DNA from: an uncultured Pelagibacteraceae bacterium
GTDB lineage: Bacteria > Pseudomonadota > Alphaproteobacteria > Pelagibacterales > Pelagibacteraceae
NCBI GenBank assembly: GCA_902623975.1
Contig: CACNVR010000002.1
Coordinates: 1-64,000 of the forward strand
Length of the DNA stretch: 64,000 nt
Reading direction: 5' to 3'
The position numbers and the translations under genes were made by a program. This document shows, one piece after another, positions 1-9,890 of this stretch. The first letter of the stretch is position 1, and every line of letters begins with the position of its first letter. The notes beneath the pieces are model-generated. The model was not told the origin of the DNA. It saw nothing but the letters and a program-made list of their open reading frames with translations, and made no database searches.

Positions 1-443
1 CTATCGTTAACTGTTAAAATTTTTGACATCATTAAACCAACTGTTCCAGCTACTCTATATGAATAAATTAATAGATCTCTAACAGATCTAATTTGAATTT
101 TTTTTTTTAAATCCGAGGCAACACCATCCACCAAGTCCTCTAAAATTATCTTTTTTATATTATTATTTTTTGCAAGAGTGATTACATCGCAAACAATCTT
201 TTCATTTTCGTCAGATGAATGTATTTCTAAATTATCTGTATCATAATATTTTCTAAGAAAATTTCTCATTTCATCAAATCTTTTAATCTTAGATTCTAAA
301 TTAGTTTTTTCGTCGGCTATGTCATCTAGAACTCTGCAAAATGCATAAAGTTTAGCGGAATCATCATAAATTTTTTTTGGTAAAAAAAAACCTGCCCAAT
401 TAAATGATTTAGCAAAAATAGCTAGGTAATTTTTTTTATTCAT
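1..443 (-). CDS. crtB: Phytoene/squalene synthase family protein (truncated by left window edge)
   Basis: Reverse-strand reading from ATG at 443 gives MNKKNYLAIFAKSFNWAGFFLPKK...FCRVLDDIADEK...YRVAGTVGLMM; DDxADE and VAGTVG motifs of phytoene synthase; start overlaps the crtI stop. Confidence 0.85.
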   Translation of the reverse strand, partial: MNKKNYLAIFAKSFNWAGFFLPKKIYDDSAKLYAFCRVLDDIADEKTNLESKIKRFDEMRNFLRKYYDTDNLEIHSSDENEKIVCDVITLAKNNNIKKIILEDLVDGVASDLKKKIQIRSVRDLLIYSYRVAGTVGLMMSKILTVND

Positions 444-1903
444 TAAATTATTTTATCTAATACTTTAGCTGACGACAAAACTCCTGGTATACCAGCACCA
501 GGGTGTGTTCCTGCTCCAACAAAATATAAACCATCATAAATTTCTGATTTATTATGAAATCTAAAATAAGCTGATTGTGAAAATTTTGGCTGGATGGAGA
601 AACCTGAGCCATGTTTAGTATTTAAATCTTTTTCAAAGTAATCTGGAGTTAAATAAAAATCCTCAACAACATTCTCTCTTAGATTAGGCATTAAATCATT
701 TTGCATTTTATCAATTACCAAATTTTTCATTTTTTCTCCCTCAATAGACCAATCAATATTCGATTGATTATTTGGAACAGGTACAAGAACATAAAAACAA
801 TCTTTTCCTTTAGGAGCCATAGATTTGTCAGTTGAAGATGGTCTATGTAGATAATAGCTAATATCATTATTTAACTTTTTGTTATCAAATATATCATCTA
901 GATGTTCTTTGTATTTGTTACCAAATTTAATTGTATGATGCTCTACATCTTCATATTTTATTTTAGTACCAAAATAATAAACAAATAGTCCCATTGAATA
1001 TTCCATTCGATTTTTTTTCCATTTAAAAAGAAATGAGTTATTTGTATTTCCATTTAGCATTTTTTCATAAACTGCAGGTGGGTCTGCATTACAAATAACG
1101 CAATTAGACTCTATAATAGTTTTATTATCAAGTTGAACACCAGTGATCTTTTTTTTATCTGAAATAATTTTTGTAACTTCATGACCTTTGATTACTTTAA
1201 TTCCTTCTTCATCCATTAATTTTTCAAAACCTTTTATTATATTTCCTGTTCCTCCCATCGAATAATGAATTCCCCACTTTTTTTCTAAATATAAAATTAG
1301 TCCATAAATTGAAGTTGTAGTAAAAGGATTGCCTCCAACAAGCAATGGATGCATACTTAATATTCTTCTTAATTTTTCATTCTTTATATAAGATGAAACT
1401 AACGAATAAACTGATTTATAACTTTTAAGTTTCAAAAGTGATGGTAATTGTTGCAACATTACAAAAGGTTCATCAAATGGAACATCGGCAAGTTCTGTAA
1501 ACCCTTTGTCAAAAATTTTTTTAGTAAAATTTACAAGTTTTTCATATCCAACGACATCTTCTTTATTAATTTTTGCAATCTGGTTTTTCATTTCTAATTC
1601 ATCACCAGAGTAATTAAACCTAGTTTTATCCTCAAAAATAAATTGATACCAAATTTTTAAAGGTGTGAGTTTTATATAATCATTTGGATCTTTCCCAAAT
1701 AATTCAAATAACTCGTTTATTAAATATGGTGCTGTAATAACTGTTGGACCGCCATCGTATATGAAACCATTTTTCCTAAACACTCTTGCTCTTCCACCAA
1801 GATCTGGATGTTTTTCAATTAAAGTTACATTATTACCTTTTGCCTTGAGACGGAGTGCAGCAGCCATTCCTCCAAAACCTGAACCAATTACTATAGAATT
1901 CAT
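443..1903 (-). CDS. crtI: Phytoene desaturase
   Basis: N-terminal GSGFGGMAAALRLKAKGNNVTLIEKHPDLGGRA FAD motif and C-terminal GLYFVGAGTHPGAGIPGVLSSAKV, typical of CrtI. Confidence 0.93.
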   Translation of the reverse strand: MNSIVIGSGFGGMAAALRLKAKGNNVTLIEKHPDLGGRARVFRKNGFIYDGGPTVITAPYLINELFELFGKDPNDYIKLTPLKIWYQFIFEDKTRFNYSGDELEMKNQIAKINKEDVVGYEKLVNFTKKIFDKGFTELADVPFDEPFVMLQQLPSLLKLKSYKSVYSLVSSYIKNEKLRRILSMHPLLVGGNPFTTTSIYGLILYLEKKWGIHYSMGGTGNIIKGFEKLMDEEGIKVIKGHEVTKIISDKKKITGVQLDNKTIIESNCVICNADPPAVYEKMLNGNTNNSFLFKWKKNRMEYSMGLFVYYFGTKIKYEDVEHHTIKFGNKYKEHLDDIFDNKKLNNDISYYLHRPSSTDKSMAPKGKDCFYVLVPVPNNQSNIDWSIEGEKMKNLVIDKMQNDLMPNLRENVVEDFYLTPDYFEKDLNTKHGSGFSIQPKFSQSAYFRFHNKSEIYDGLYFVGAGTHPGAGIPGVLSSAKVLDKII

Positions 1904-1942
1904 TAGGATAATTTATAGTTTTTTTAGATAATTGTAAGAGGA

Positions 1943-2440
1943 TTATGAGTTGATTTTTTTTAACTCTTCTTTAGTTTCATCCAAATTTTTTTGAAACAAA
2001 GTATCTAGCTTAGATTTATCCACTGACGTTGTGATAATTTTTTTGACAGAATCAACAGCAATTTTTACTGAGGCATTTTTTATTTCTTTTATTGCTGCAT
2101 CTTTCATCTGAGCTATTTTAGTTTGAGCTGAATTTTTTTTGATCTCAGAGGATCTGTGAAATTTGTCATTTAATTCTATAATTAGTCTGTCGCTGTCTTT
2201 TTTTGCTTGCTCTAAAATTTCATTACTTACTGATTGAGCGGTATCAAGTTTTTTTTGAGCATTATCCAATAATTTCTTAGCCTCTGTTCTTAATTTTTCA
2301 CTCTCATCGATTTCATTTTTGATATCTGAGATAAGTTTATTTAATATTTCGTTAATTTTTTGGGGCACCTTTAAATAGATGAGCCCACCAAAAAATATAA
2401 AAAAAGAAACTGCCACCCAGAATGTTGAATCAAGAACCAT
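1943..2440 (-). CDS. atpF: ATP synthase F0 subunit b; likely start MVLDSTFWVAVSFF at 2440 (ORF extends to 2515)
   Basis: Single N-terminal TM plus long amphipathic helix; downstream of b' in F0 operon. Confidence 0.85.
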   Translation of the reverse strand: MVLDSTFWVAVSFFIFFGGLIYLKVPQKINEILNKLISDIKNEIDESEKLRTEAKKLLDNAQKKLDTAQSVSNEILEQAKKDSDRLIIELNDKFHRSSEIKKNSAQTKIAQMKDAAIKEIKNASVKIAVDSVKKIITTSVDKSKLDTLFQKNLDETKEELKKINS

Positions 2441-3035
2441 AGTATTTACCACCGTTTCTTTTTGATAGATCTTCAACGATTGCAGATATACTGCTGCTGT
2501 TAACCTCTGTTCCAATTAATTTTTTTATAAGATCCGAAGATGTTTCAATAGCAATTTTATTTATTTTTCCAGAGGCACTCTTTCTAAGCATTTCTATTTC
2601 TTTTTCTGCATTATTAATTTCTTCATCAATTTGTTTATCTAAAATTTCTTTTTTAGAATTTATATCTTTCAAAACTTTTTCACGTGCGCTTTTCAAAATA
2701 TCTTTTGCTTCTAATTTACTTTTTAGAACAATCTGGTCATACTCTTTAAGTTTAGACTCACTATTCTCCCTTTGTTTTTCTGCTGCTTCAACATTTTCTT
2801 GTATTTGAGATTTTCTTAATTCTAAGTTTGCACTTATCTTAGGTAAAATAAGTTTTGAAAGAACAACGTACAAAACACCAAATGTAAGAGTAAGCCAAAA
2901 TACTTGTGAAACCCAAAATTCTGGATTTAACTGAGGCATACCTCCACTTTCAGCTGAAAAAACTTCTTTTAAAAAAAAGAAATTGAAAAATATTGACTGA
3001 AAAAATATTTTTTTAATCATCAATTTAAAATGCAA
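2430..3035 (-). CDS. atpG: ATP synthase F0 subunit b'
   Basis: MPQLNPEFWVSQVFWLTLTFGVLYVVLSKLILPKI, typical b' N-terminus; follows atpE. Gene name varies (atpF'/atpG/atpX). Confidence 0.85.
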   Translation of the reverse strand: MHFKLMIKKIFFQSIFFNFFFLKEVFSAESGGMPQLNPEFWVSQVFWLTLTFGVLYVVLSKLILPKISANLELRKSQIQENVEAAEKQRENSESKLKEYDQIVLKSKLEAKDILKSAREKVLKDINSKKEILDKQIDEEINNAEKEIEMLRKSASGKINKIAIETSSDLIKKLIGTEVNSSSISAIVEDLSKRNGGKYYGS

Positions 3036-3252
3036 AAAGAATGATTAACGCAACTACTAATCCGAATAGCCCAGTAGCTTCTGCAAGAGCGAATCCTAAA
3101 AGCAAATTTGGAAATTGTTTTTGGGCAGCTGACGGATTTCTCATCGCACCAGATAAGTAATTACCAAAGATTATTCCAATACCAACACCGGCACCAGCTA
3201 GAGCGATAGCTGCCAGGCCTGCTCCTATCATTTTTGCTGCTTCTAATTCCAT
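3025..3252 (-). CDS. atpE: ATP synthase F0 subunit c
   Basis: 75 aa, two TM helices, GAGVGIGIIFGNYLSGAMRNPSA and LLLGFALAEATGLFGLVVALIILFAF. Confidence 0.97.
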   Translation of the reverse strand: MELEAAKMIGAGLAAIALAGAGVGIGIIFGNYLSGAMRNPSAAQKQFPNLLLGFALAEATGLFGLVVALIILFAF

Positions 3253-3269
3253 TATATCCTCCTATGTTA

Positions 3270-4004
3270 TTAATGGTGTAAGTTTAATGCATCGTTTAAA
3301 TAGATGCATGTTAAGATTGCAAAAACGTATGCTTGAAGAAAAGCAACTAATATCTCCAAGCCTGTTAATGCAACCGAAAAACTCAGTGGAAGCCATCCAC
3401 CGACTATTCCAAGGCTTATAACAAAGCCTCCGAAAACTTTCATCATCGTATGACCTGCCATCATATTAGCAAAAAGCCTTACTGAAAGACTAATGGGTCT
3501 ACTTAAATATGAAATAATTTCAATAACAACTATCAATGGAAGTAATACGATAGGTACACCACTTGGTACAAATAGTTTTAAATATCCAAATCCATGCTTA
3601 ATGAAACCTATAATTGTTACTCCTATAAATATAAATGCTGCTAAAACAAAAGTCACAATAATGTGGCTTGTTACAGTGAAAGTATAAGGGATCATCCCAA
3701 ACATGTTACAAAAAAGCACAAACATAAATAAAGAAAATATAAATGAAAAATAAGGTTTAGCTTTTGATCCTGCAGTATCATTAATCATTTTTGATACAAA
3801 TGAATAGCTTAATTCAGTTAATAGCTGCAATTTGTTTGGTAGTATTGAATTTTTTTTTGATCCAAAATTAAAAATAATTAATATAGCAAACGAACTGATA
3901 ACCATAAATAAACTCGCGTTTGTAAATGATATGTCAAAAGCCCCTATCTTTATTTCTGGACCAATTCTATAAACTTCGAATTGTGTCATTGGATTTGCTG
4001 CCAT
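3270..4004 (-). CDS. atpB: ATP synthase F0 subunit a
   Basis: SLSVRLFANMMAGHTMMKVF and FLQAYVFAILTCIYLNDALNLHH motifs. Confidence 0.97.
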   Translation of the reverse strand: MAANPMTQFEVYRIGPEIKIGAFDISFTNASLFMVISSFAILIIFNFGSKKNSILPNKLQLLTELSYSFVSKMINDTAGSKAKPYFSFIFSLFMFVLFCNMFGMIPYTFTVTSHIIVTFVLAAFIFIGVTIIGFIKHGFGYLKLFVPSGVPIVLLPLIVVIEIISYLSRPISLSVRLFANMMAGHTMMKVFGGFVISLGIVGGWLPLSFSVALTGLEILVAFLQAYVFAILTCIYLNDALNLHH

Positions 4005-4011
4005 AAATCAA

Positions 4012-4290
4012 TTACTTATTTTGCATATTTTTTGCATTTCTAATTACATTGGTAATCCCAGCAATTACGCCTACAAAAAAAAATATTAAAATTAACCATG
4101 GTTTAGTACCAAAGGTCTTGTCTAAAATAAACCCAATAATTGTCCCTACAGCAACTGCTGAAACGAGCTCCGTACTAAGCTTAAAAGCCGTACCAATTGG
4201 GGATGGATTGGGATTTTTGTCATTTGTACCTTTTTTTGATATTCTCTTTTTTGCAATCTCTAAGCGAGTTTTAAAAGGATCTTTTGGCAT
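4012..4290 (-). CDS. atpI: AtpI-like / F0F1-ATPase subunit
   Basis: Small two-TM protein (GTIIGFILDKTFGTKPWLILIFFFVGVIAG) upstream of atpB. Confidence 0.8.
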   Translation of the reverse strand: MPKDPFKTRLEIAKKRISKKGTNDKNPNPSPIGTAFKLSTELVSAVAVGTIIGFILDKTFGTKPWLILIFFFVGVIAGITNVIRNAKNMQNK

Positions 4291-4304
4291 TTAATTAAAT
4301 TTAA

Positions 4305-6701
4305 TTAAGCAACCATACTCTCTGCTTTTTGTAAATCAACAGCTACCAACTGACTTATACCTTTCTCAGGCATTGTGACCCCATAAAGTCTATTCATTTT
4401 AGACATTGTCAAAGCATGATGCGTAACAATAATAAATCTTGTATTGGTGATCTTGGTAAGCTCTTCAAGTAAGCTACAAAATCTTGTTACATTAGCATCA
4501 TCTAGAGGCGCATCAACTTCATCTAACACACAAATTGGTGAAGGATTAGTTAAAAAAACTGCAAAAATTAATGATAGTGCAGTTAAGGCCTGCTCACCTC
4601 CAGACAATAAAGTTATAGATTGTAGTCTTTTTCCTGGAGGACTTACTAACATTTCTAGACCTGCCTCCAAAGGATCTTCAGAGTCAACTAGTTCTAATTT
4701 AGCATTACCTCCACTAAATAATTTTGTATAAACCTCATTAAACTTTCTATTAACTTTTTCGTATGCGTCTAATAACCTTTCTCTCCCTTTTTGATTTAGT
4801 TCATTAATACTATCCTTCAATTTAACTATTGCTGTTACTAAATCTGCTCGGTCTTGTTCCATTTTTTTTATTTCAGCTTCATATTTATTTGTTTCTTCAT
4901 CAGCTTTCAAATTCACAGAACCCAACTTTTCCCTTTCCTGCTTCTTTTTATCTAATAGATCTTCTTGATTTACAGCATCAGGTAGTTCTTCTTTACCAAA
5001 CAAATTTGAATTTTCTAAAATGTTATCTTCATTCAAGTTTAGTTCTGAATAAATTCTTTCTACCAGGTCATTTTTTCTTTTCTTAAGTCCTTCAACAGTA
5101 GCTCCTGAGCTAGCTTTTCTCTCTCTAATCTGAATTGATTGTTCTTGGATTTCATTAAGTTGAATTCGAAGATTTTCTATCTTTTCATCAGTTGAATTTA
5201 TAACAATTTCATTATCATTTTTCTCCTTCTCAGATATTCTCAGATTTTCAGAAATTTGTCCTTTTTTTTCAGCTTGTAACTTTGGCTGATTATCTAATTG
5301 ATCTAACTGTATATTCAACGTATTTTTTCTTCCAGAAAGTTCAGTTACCATTTTTTCTGAATTTGATAATAAATTTTTCCAACTTTCTATTTCATTATCT
5401 ATGACACTAATTCTTTCACTTCTTTTAATAGAATCTTTTTTAATGTTTTGATTATCGCTATATCTTTCAGCATATTTTTGAATTGTAATTTTAAAATCGT
5501 CAAGACCAGATAACGCTTCAATTTTTTTTTCTAAATTAATTAATTCTTTAATTTTTTCTATTTCTAAATTTAATTTATTCTTAGAATTTTCTAAATCATT
5601 ATTAGATTGTTTTTCGGTTTCATAATATTTCGAATCTATTTCTATAAGTTCATTTTTTTCTTCTTTCAATCTTTTTTCGTTTGAATTCGCATCAATAACT
5701 ATTTCTTTCTGTCTGTTTATATCATCATCTAGAGTCTTGAGATTATTTTTAATATTTTCAATTTCACCAAGCACTCTTGTATTTTCTTCATCAAGATTTT
5801 GTAATTCTAAGTTAAGTCTTTGAATTTTTGAGAGATTTTCAATATTTTTTTCTCTTAAGGGTGAGATTTTATCTGACTCAGATTTAATAGACTTTTCAAG
5901 TTCAGAAATTTTTGTGTTAAAGCCAGATACTTCTCCTTCAGCTTCCATATTTATTTCATTCTCAACTCTTATCTCTTTATCAATTTCTAATAATTTAAGA
6001 TAATATAAACCTGCTTCGATTTTTTTAATTTCATTTGAAATATTTTTATATTTTGTTGCTTCCTCAGCTTGCTTTTGTAAGTTAGTTAGCTGTTTTTCTT
6101 GTTGGCGCCTTAATTCATCTGCTCTTTTTAAATTATTTTCTGCAGCGGCCAACCTTAATTCAGCTTCGTGTCTTCTAACATGCAACCCCGATATACCTGC
6201 AGCCTCCTCTAGTATTGCTCTTCTGTCAGTTGGTTTTGCAGTCACCAAAGCACCAATACGACCTTGGCTGATCATTGACGGTGAGTGTGCTCCTGTAGAA
6301 AGATCTGCAAAAAACATTTGTGCATCTCTAGCCCTAACTTCCTTATCATTAATATAAAACTTCGAACCTTTGTCTTTTTCAATTTTTCGTCTAACATTTA
6401 TTTCATCTAGTTCTTTGAATTGTATTGGACCTTCATTATTCTCATTCGCAACGGTAACTGATACTTCAGCAATATTTTTAGAGGCTTTGTTTGAAGTTCC
6501 AGAAAATATTACATCTTCCATTCCTGATCCCCTCATGCTTTTTGCGGATGTTTCTCCCATGACCCACCTTAAAGATTCGACAATATTTGATTTCCCACAA
6601 CCGTTAGGCCCAACTATACCAGTCAGACCATCCTCGATTAAGAAGTTGGTTTTGTCAGCAAAAGATTTAAAACCATTTAACTGGATTTTTTTAAACTCCA
6701 T
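4305..6701 (-). CDS. smc: Chromosome segregation protein SMC, short form (798 aa)
   Basis: N-terminal GPNGCGKSNIVESLRWVMGE Walker A; C-terminal LLSGGEQALTALSLIFAVF...CVLDEVDAPLDDANV signature/Walker B; coiled coil between; no hinge motif recognised. Confidence 0.93.
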   Translation of the reverse strand: MEFKKIQLNGFKSFADKTNFLIEDGLTGIVGPNGCGKSNIVESLRWVMGETSAKSMRGSGMEDVIFSGTSNKASKNIAEVSVTVANENNEGPIQFKELDEINVRRKIEKDKGSKFYINDKEVRARDAQMFFADLSTGAHSPSMISQGRIGALVTAKPTDRRAILEEAAGISGLHVRRHEAELRLAAAENNLKRADELRRQQEKQLTNLQKQAEEATKYKNISNEIKKIEAGLYYLKLLEIDKEIRVENEINMEAEGEVSGFNTKISELEKSIKSESDKISPLREKNIENLSKIQRLNLELQNLDEENTRVLGEIENIKNNLKTLDDDINRQKEIVIDANSNEKRLKEEKNELIEIDSKYYETEKQSNNDLENSKNKLNLEIEKIKELINLEKKIEALSGLDDFKITIQKYAERYSDNQNIKKDSIKRSERISVIDNEIESWKNLLSNSEKMVTELSGRKNTLNIQLDQLDNQPKLQAEKKGQISENLRISEKEKNDNEIVINSTDEKIENLRIQLNEIQEQSIQIRERKASSGATVEGLKKRKNDLVERIYSELNLNEDNILENSNLFGKEELPDAVNQEDLLDKKKQEREKLGSVNLKADEETNKYEAEIKKMEQDRADLVTAIVKLKDSINELNQKGRERLLDAYEKVNRKFNEVYTKLFSGGNAKLELVDSEDPLEAGLEMLVSPPGKRLQSITLLSGGEQALTALSLIFAVFLTNPSPICVLDEVDAPLDDANVTRFCSLLEELTKITNTRFIIVTHHALTMSKMNRLYGVTMPEKGISQLVAVDLQKAESMVA

Positions 6702-6709
6702 GGTTTTAA

Positions 6710-7285
6710 TTATAACATTTTTTCGAGATATTTTTTTAAATTTTTATAATTTAGAGACTTATCGAACTTTTTATTATTGATAATTATCGTAGGAGTAGCA
6801 TTTACATTAAATTTTTTTGTTCCTTCGACTCGATCATTTAAAACAAAGTCCTCGATTTCTTTATCTGTAATACACTTTTCAATATCTATGTTAAAATTAT
6901 TTTTTCTTAAATATTTTTCTAAAAAATTATTTGCTTCATCAATTGAATTTCCTTTAACCCATTCTTGTTGGTTGGAATATAAAATTTCTAAAATCTTTAA
7001 ACTTTTATCTTCCTCACATTGAGATACTTTTGCTGCATTAAATGCTACAGCGCCAAGAGGGAAGTGTCTAAACTCTAATTTTACTATTCCAGTATCTATA
7101 AATTCCTTCTTAAGTTGTGGATAAATATTTTTATGGAAATCAGCACAATGACTACAAGTAAGGGACTCATATGCAATGATTGTAATTTTAGCGTTTTTAT
7201 CTCCTGAAATTATACGACTAGTTTCAGCATTGACGCTAAAATTAAGCCCTAAGGTCAAAAATATAAATAAAAAAAACTTTTTCAT
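6710..7285 (-). CDS. DsbA-family thioredoxin-fold protein with signal peptide
   Basis: Signal peptide, ESLTCSHCADFHKNIYPQL (CxxC), NATPTIIINNKKF cis-Pro region. Confidence 0.88.
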   Translation of the reverse strand: MKKFFLFIFLTLGLNFSVNAETSRIISGDKNAKITIIAYESLTCSHCADFHKNIYPQLKKEFIDTGIVKLEFRHFPLGAVAFNAAKVSQCEEDKSLKILEILYSNQQEWVKGNSIDEANNFLEKYLRKNNFNIDIEKCITDKEIEDFVLNDRVEGTKKFNVNATPTIIINNKKFDKSLNYKNLKKYLEKML

Positions 7286-7770
7286 TTTTGTCTAAAAACT
7301 TTCGTTAATTCTTGAAGTGACTTTTTGATTTTATCATTCTTAACATCATTAATTTTTTTTTGATATTTGTCTTTTGTCACACTTTTTTTTGAGTTTTTAT
7401 TTTTGAAGGAATAATTTTTTATTTTGTTAAAGCTCGTAAATTTTATTTTTTCAACCACAGTGTATCCAAAAAAACTATTCATCTTATCTATAATTTCTTT
7501 TTTTGAATATTCCAAATCCACCTCATGACCTCTTTCAACCATAATTATTAAAGAGTTAACACCAAATTTATTTGAGCTTTTAAATGATTTGGGATAACAA
7601 ACTTCAAATAGTTTTTCCCCCACAATGAGTTTCCAATTATTTAATGTTTCTGAATAAATATGACCTCTTTTATTAATAATTTTTTTTATATTTTTTGGCA
7701 AAGTGTCTTTTAATGATCTTAAACCTTGAATGGTCCCTGATCTCTGCTTAGTATTATTTTTTAATTGCAT
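7282..7770 (-). CDS. DciA/DUF721-like protein; likely start at ATG 7770
   Basis: GHIYSETLNNWKLIVGEKLFEVCYPKSF...LIIMVERGHEVDLEYSKKEIIDKMNSFFGY resembles DUF721; position next to mutY and dsbA-like gene as in other alphaproteobacteria. Confidence 0.7.
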   Translation of the reverse strand: MQLKNNTKQRSGTIQGLRSLKDTLPKNIKKIINKRGHIYSETLNNWKLIVGEKLFEVCYPKSFKSSNKFGVNSLIIMVERGHEVDLEYSKKEIIDKMNSFFGYTVVEKIKFTSFNKIKNYSFKNKNSKKSVTKDKYQKKINDVKNDKIKKSLQELTKVFRQK

Positions 7771-8751
7771 ATGAAAGAAACGATAATAACAAAAAAAATT
7801 CTGAAATGGTATGATATTAATAAAAGATCTTTGCCCTGGCGAAAAAAAGTTTCTCCAAAAAAGAAACAATATTACACATTAATAAGTGAATTTATGTTAC
7901 AACAAACTCAGGTCACAACTGTAATTCCTTTTTTTAATAGGTTCATAAAAAATTTATCATCTTTAAATTCACTTGCAAAAGTTAATGAGAAAAAATTAAT
8001 AAAGCTTTGGGAGGGTCTTGGATATTATTCTAGAGCCAGAAATTTAAAAAAGACTGCACAAATAATCATTAAAAATTTTGATGGAAAATTGCCAAACAAT
8101 TATCAAGATTTGATAACACTGCCTGGTATTGGAAATTATACCGCAATGGCTATTTTGGCCATTGCATTTAACAAACCAAATATTCCACTAGATGGTAATA
8201 TTGAAAGAGTTTTAAAAAGATACCTTTATTTAAAAAAGAAAAAGGAAATTCAAAAAGATAATCTTATTCAAAAAAAAACCATATTAGGAACCACTTTAAG
8301 ATCTAGTGATTACGCTCAAGCATTAATGGAATTAGGGGCTTTAATATGTAAACCGAATAATCCAATATGTAGTCAGTGTCCTATTAAGAAAAATTGTAAA
8401 TCTTTTAGTAAGAAAGATTTTACTTTAACTAAAAACATAAAAAAAAATAAAGACAAATATTTTATCCTTAAAGTTTACAAAAAAGATCAAAGATATTTGT
8501 TAATTAAAAATACTAAATTTAATTTTTTAAAAAATTTATCTATATTTCCTATGGAGGAATTATCTAATCCTAAAAATTTTAATAAAAATTTGAATTTTAA
8601 GATGTCCAATATGAACATGAATATAAAAATTCAATATTCAAAAGATAATCAAAAATTTTCATCAGCTTATTGGTTTGATAGAAAAAAATTGGACAGTTAT
8701 ATGTTACCTTCATTTACAAAAAAAATTGTTCAATATTTAGATAAAAATTAA
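7771..8751 (+). CDS. mutY: A/G-specific adenine glycosylase
   Basis: WRKKVSPKKKQYYTLISEFMLQQTQVTTVIPFF, LPGIGNYTAMAILAIAF, CKPNNPICSQCPIKKNC FeS cluster. Confidence 0.96.
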   Translation: MKETIITKKILKWYDINKRSLPWRKKVSPKKKQYYTLISEFMLQQTQVTTVIPFFNRFIKNLSSLNSLAKVNEKKLIKLWEGLGYYSRARNLKKTAQIIIKNFDGKLPNNYQDLITLPGIGNYTAMAILAIAFNKPNIPLDGNIERVLKRYLYLKKKKEIQKDNLIQKKTILGTTLRSSDYAQALMELGALICKPNNPICSQCPIKKNCKSFSKKDFTLTKNIKKNKDKYFILKVYKKDQRYLLIKNTKFNFLKNLSIFPMEELSNPKNFNKNLNFKMSNMNMNIKIQYSKDNQKFSSAYWFDRKKLDSYMLPSFTKKIVQYLDKN

Positions 8752-9890
8752 TGAAAAGGATTGGCATCATTGGAGCTGGTATTTCTGGGTTATTCATAGC
8801 TAATTTATTTAAAAGAAATTCAAATTATCAAATTACTGTTTTTGAAAAAAACCACTCAATTGATTTAGAGGGTGGTTATGGAATTCAATTATCAGTGAAT
8901 AGTGTAAAGCTTTTAAACAAAATTGGATTTGATAATTTTCAATATGATAAAAAGTGCAATCCAGACAAAATAAATTTTTACTCTATTAAGGATCCAAATA
9001 AAATATGTGATTTAAGAATTTCTGATTTTAATACCGAAGACAGTAAGTACACTACTATGAGAAGATCTGACTTAGTAGATTTTTTAAAAACTGATTTAGA
9101 AAATTTAATTAAAACTAATCATAATATTTCCAAGATAGATCAAGAAAATCGAAAGATCCAACTTACTTTTGAGAATAATGAAATTTTTGAATGTGATTAT
9201 TTAATTGTTTCAGATGGGATTTTTTCAAAAAGTAAAAATCTTATTTCAAACAATCAAATTAAACTGAGATACAATAATACGTTGGCTATAAGAGGGATGA
9301 TACCTCATTATTCGAAAATTGATCATAAAAATATCTCATTATTTTTAGGTCCCAATTTTCATCATGTAATTTATCCCGTAAATCTTAACGGAGATTTAAA
9401 TTTTATAGCAATAATGAAATATAATCTTTCCTCAAACGAACTAAAAAACTACTCATTATTTAGTGATAAAAATTTTATTAAAGGCATCTTGGATAATGTC
9501 CCATTAGAAATGAAGAAATTTTTAAATGGAATTAAGGAATTAAAAATATTCCCAGTATTTATAAGTGAAAATTTTTATAAGACAAAAAATAACAATATTC
9601 ATTTTATAGGTGATGCTTTTTTTGCTTTTTCACCATCATTTGCTCAAGGAGCAACTCAGTCTATAGAGGGTGCTTATGAATTGTTTAAAAGTATAGAAAA
9701 TAATACAGAAAGTGATTTTTTTAAAAAAAGAGTTAATAAAACTAAAATGGTTAGTAACAGATCAAAATTTAATCAATTTGCTTTTCATTTATCTAGTCCT
9801 GTAACGAGGTTTTTTAGAAATATCTTTTTGAAAAGATTAGTAAAAAACAAAAAGTTTTTAGAAAGTTATCTTGGTAAAATTTATAGATAA
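8751..9890 (+). CDS. FAD-dependent monooxygenase (UbiH/salicylate hydroxylase superfamily)
   Basis: [19 protein letters not shown]-terminal FAD motif; [27 protein letters not shown] (GD...P motif). Confidence 0.85.
   Translation: MKRIGIIGAGISGLFIANLFKRNSNYQITVFEKNHSIDLEGGYGIQLSVNSVKLLNKIGFDNFQYDKKCNPDKINFYSIKDPNKICDLRISDFNTEDSKYTTMRRSDLVDFLKTDLENLIKTNHNISKIDQENRKIQLTFENNEIFECDYLIVSDGIFSKSKNLISNNQIKLRYNNTLAIRGMIPHYSKIDHKNISLFLGPNFHHVIYPVNLNGDLNFIAIMKYNLSSNELKNYSLFSDKNFIKGILDNVPLEMKKFLNGIKELKIFPVFISENFYKTKNNNIHFIGDAFFAFSPSFAQGATQSIEGAYELFKSIENNTESDFFKKRVNKTKMVSNRSKFNQFAFHLSSPVTRFFRNIFLKRLVKNKKFLESYLGKIYR

Noticed and set aside
2675-2695. CACGTG-containing parS-like stretch inside the ATP synthase b' gene
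   Set aside because: Only the 6-bp core matches; flanks do not form the parS palindrome.
6370-6780. 136-aa plus-strand ORF antisense to smc 5' end
   Set aside because: Antisense to the conserved SMC head; no independent coding evidence.
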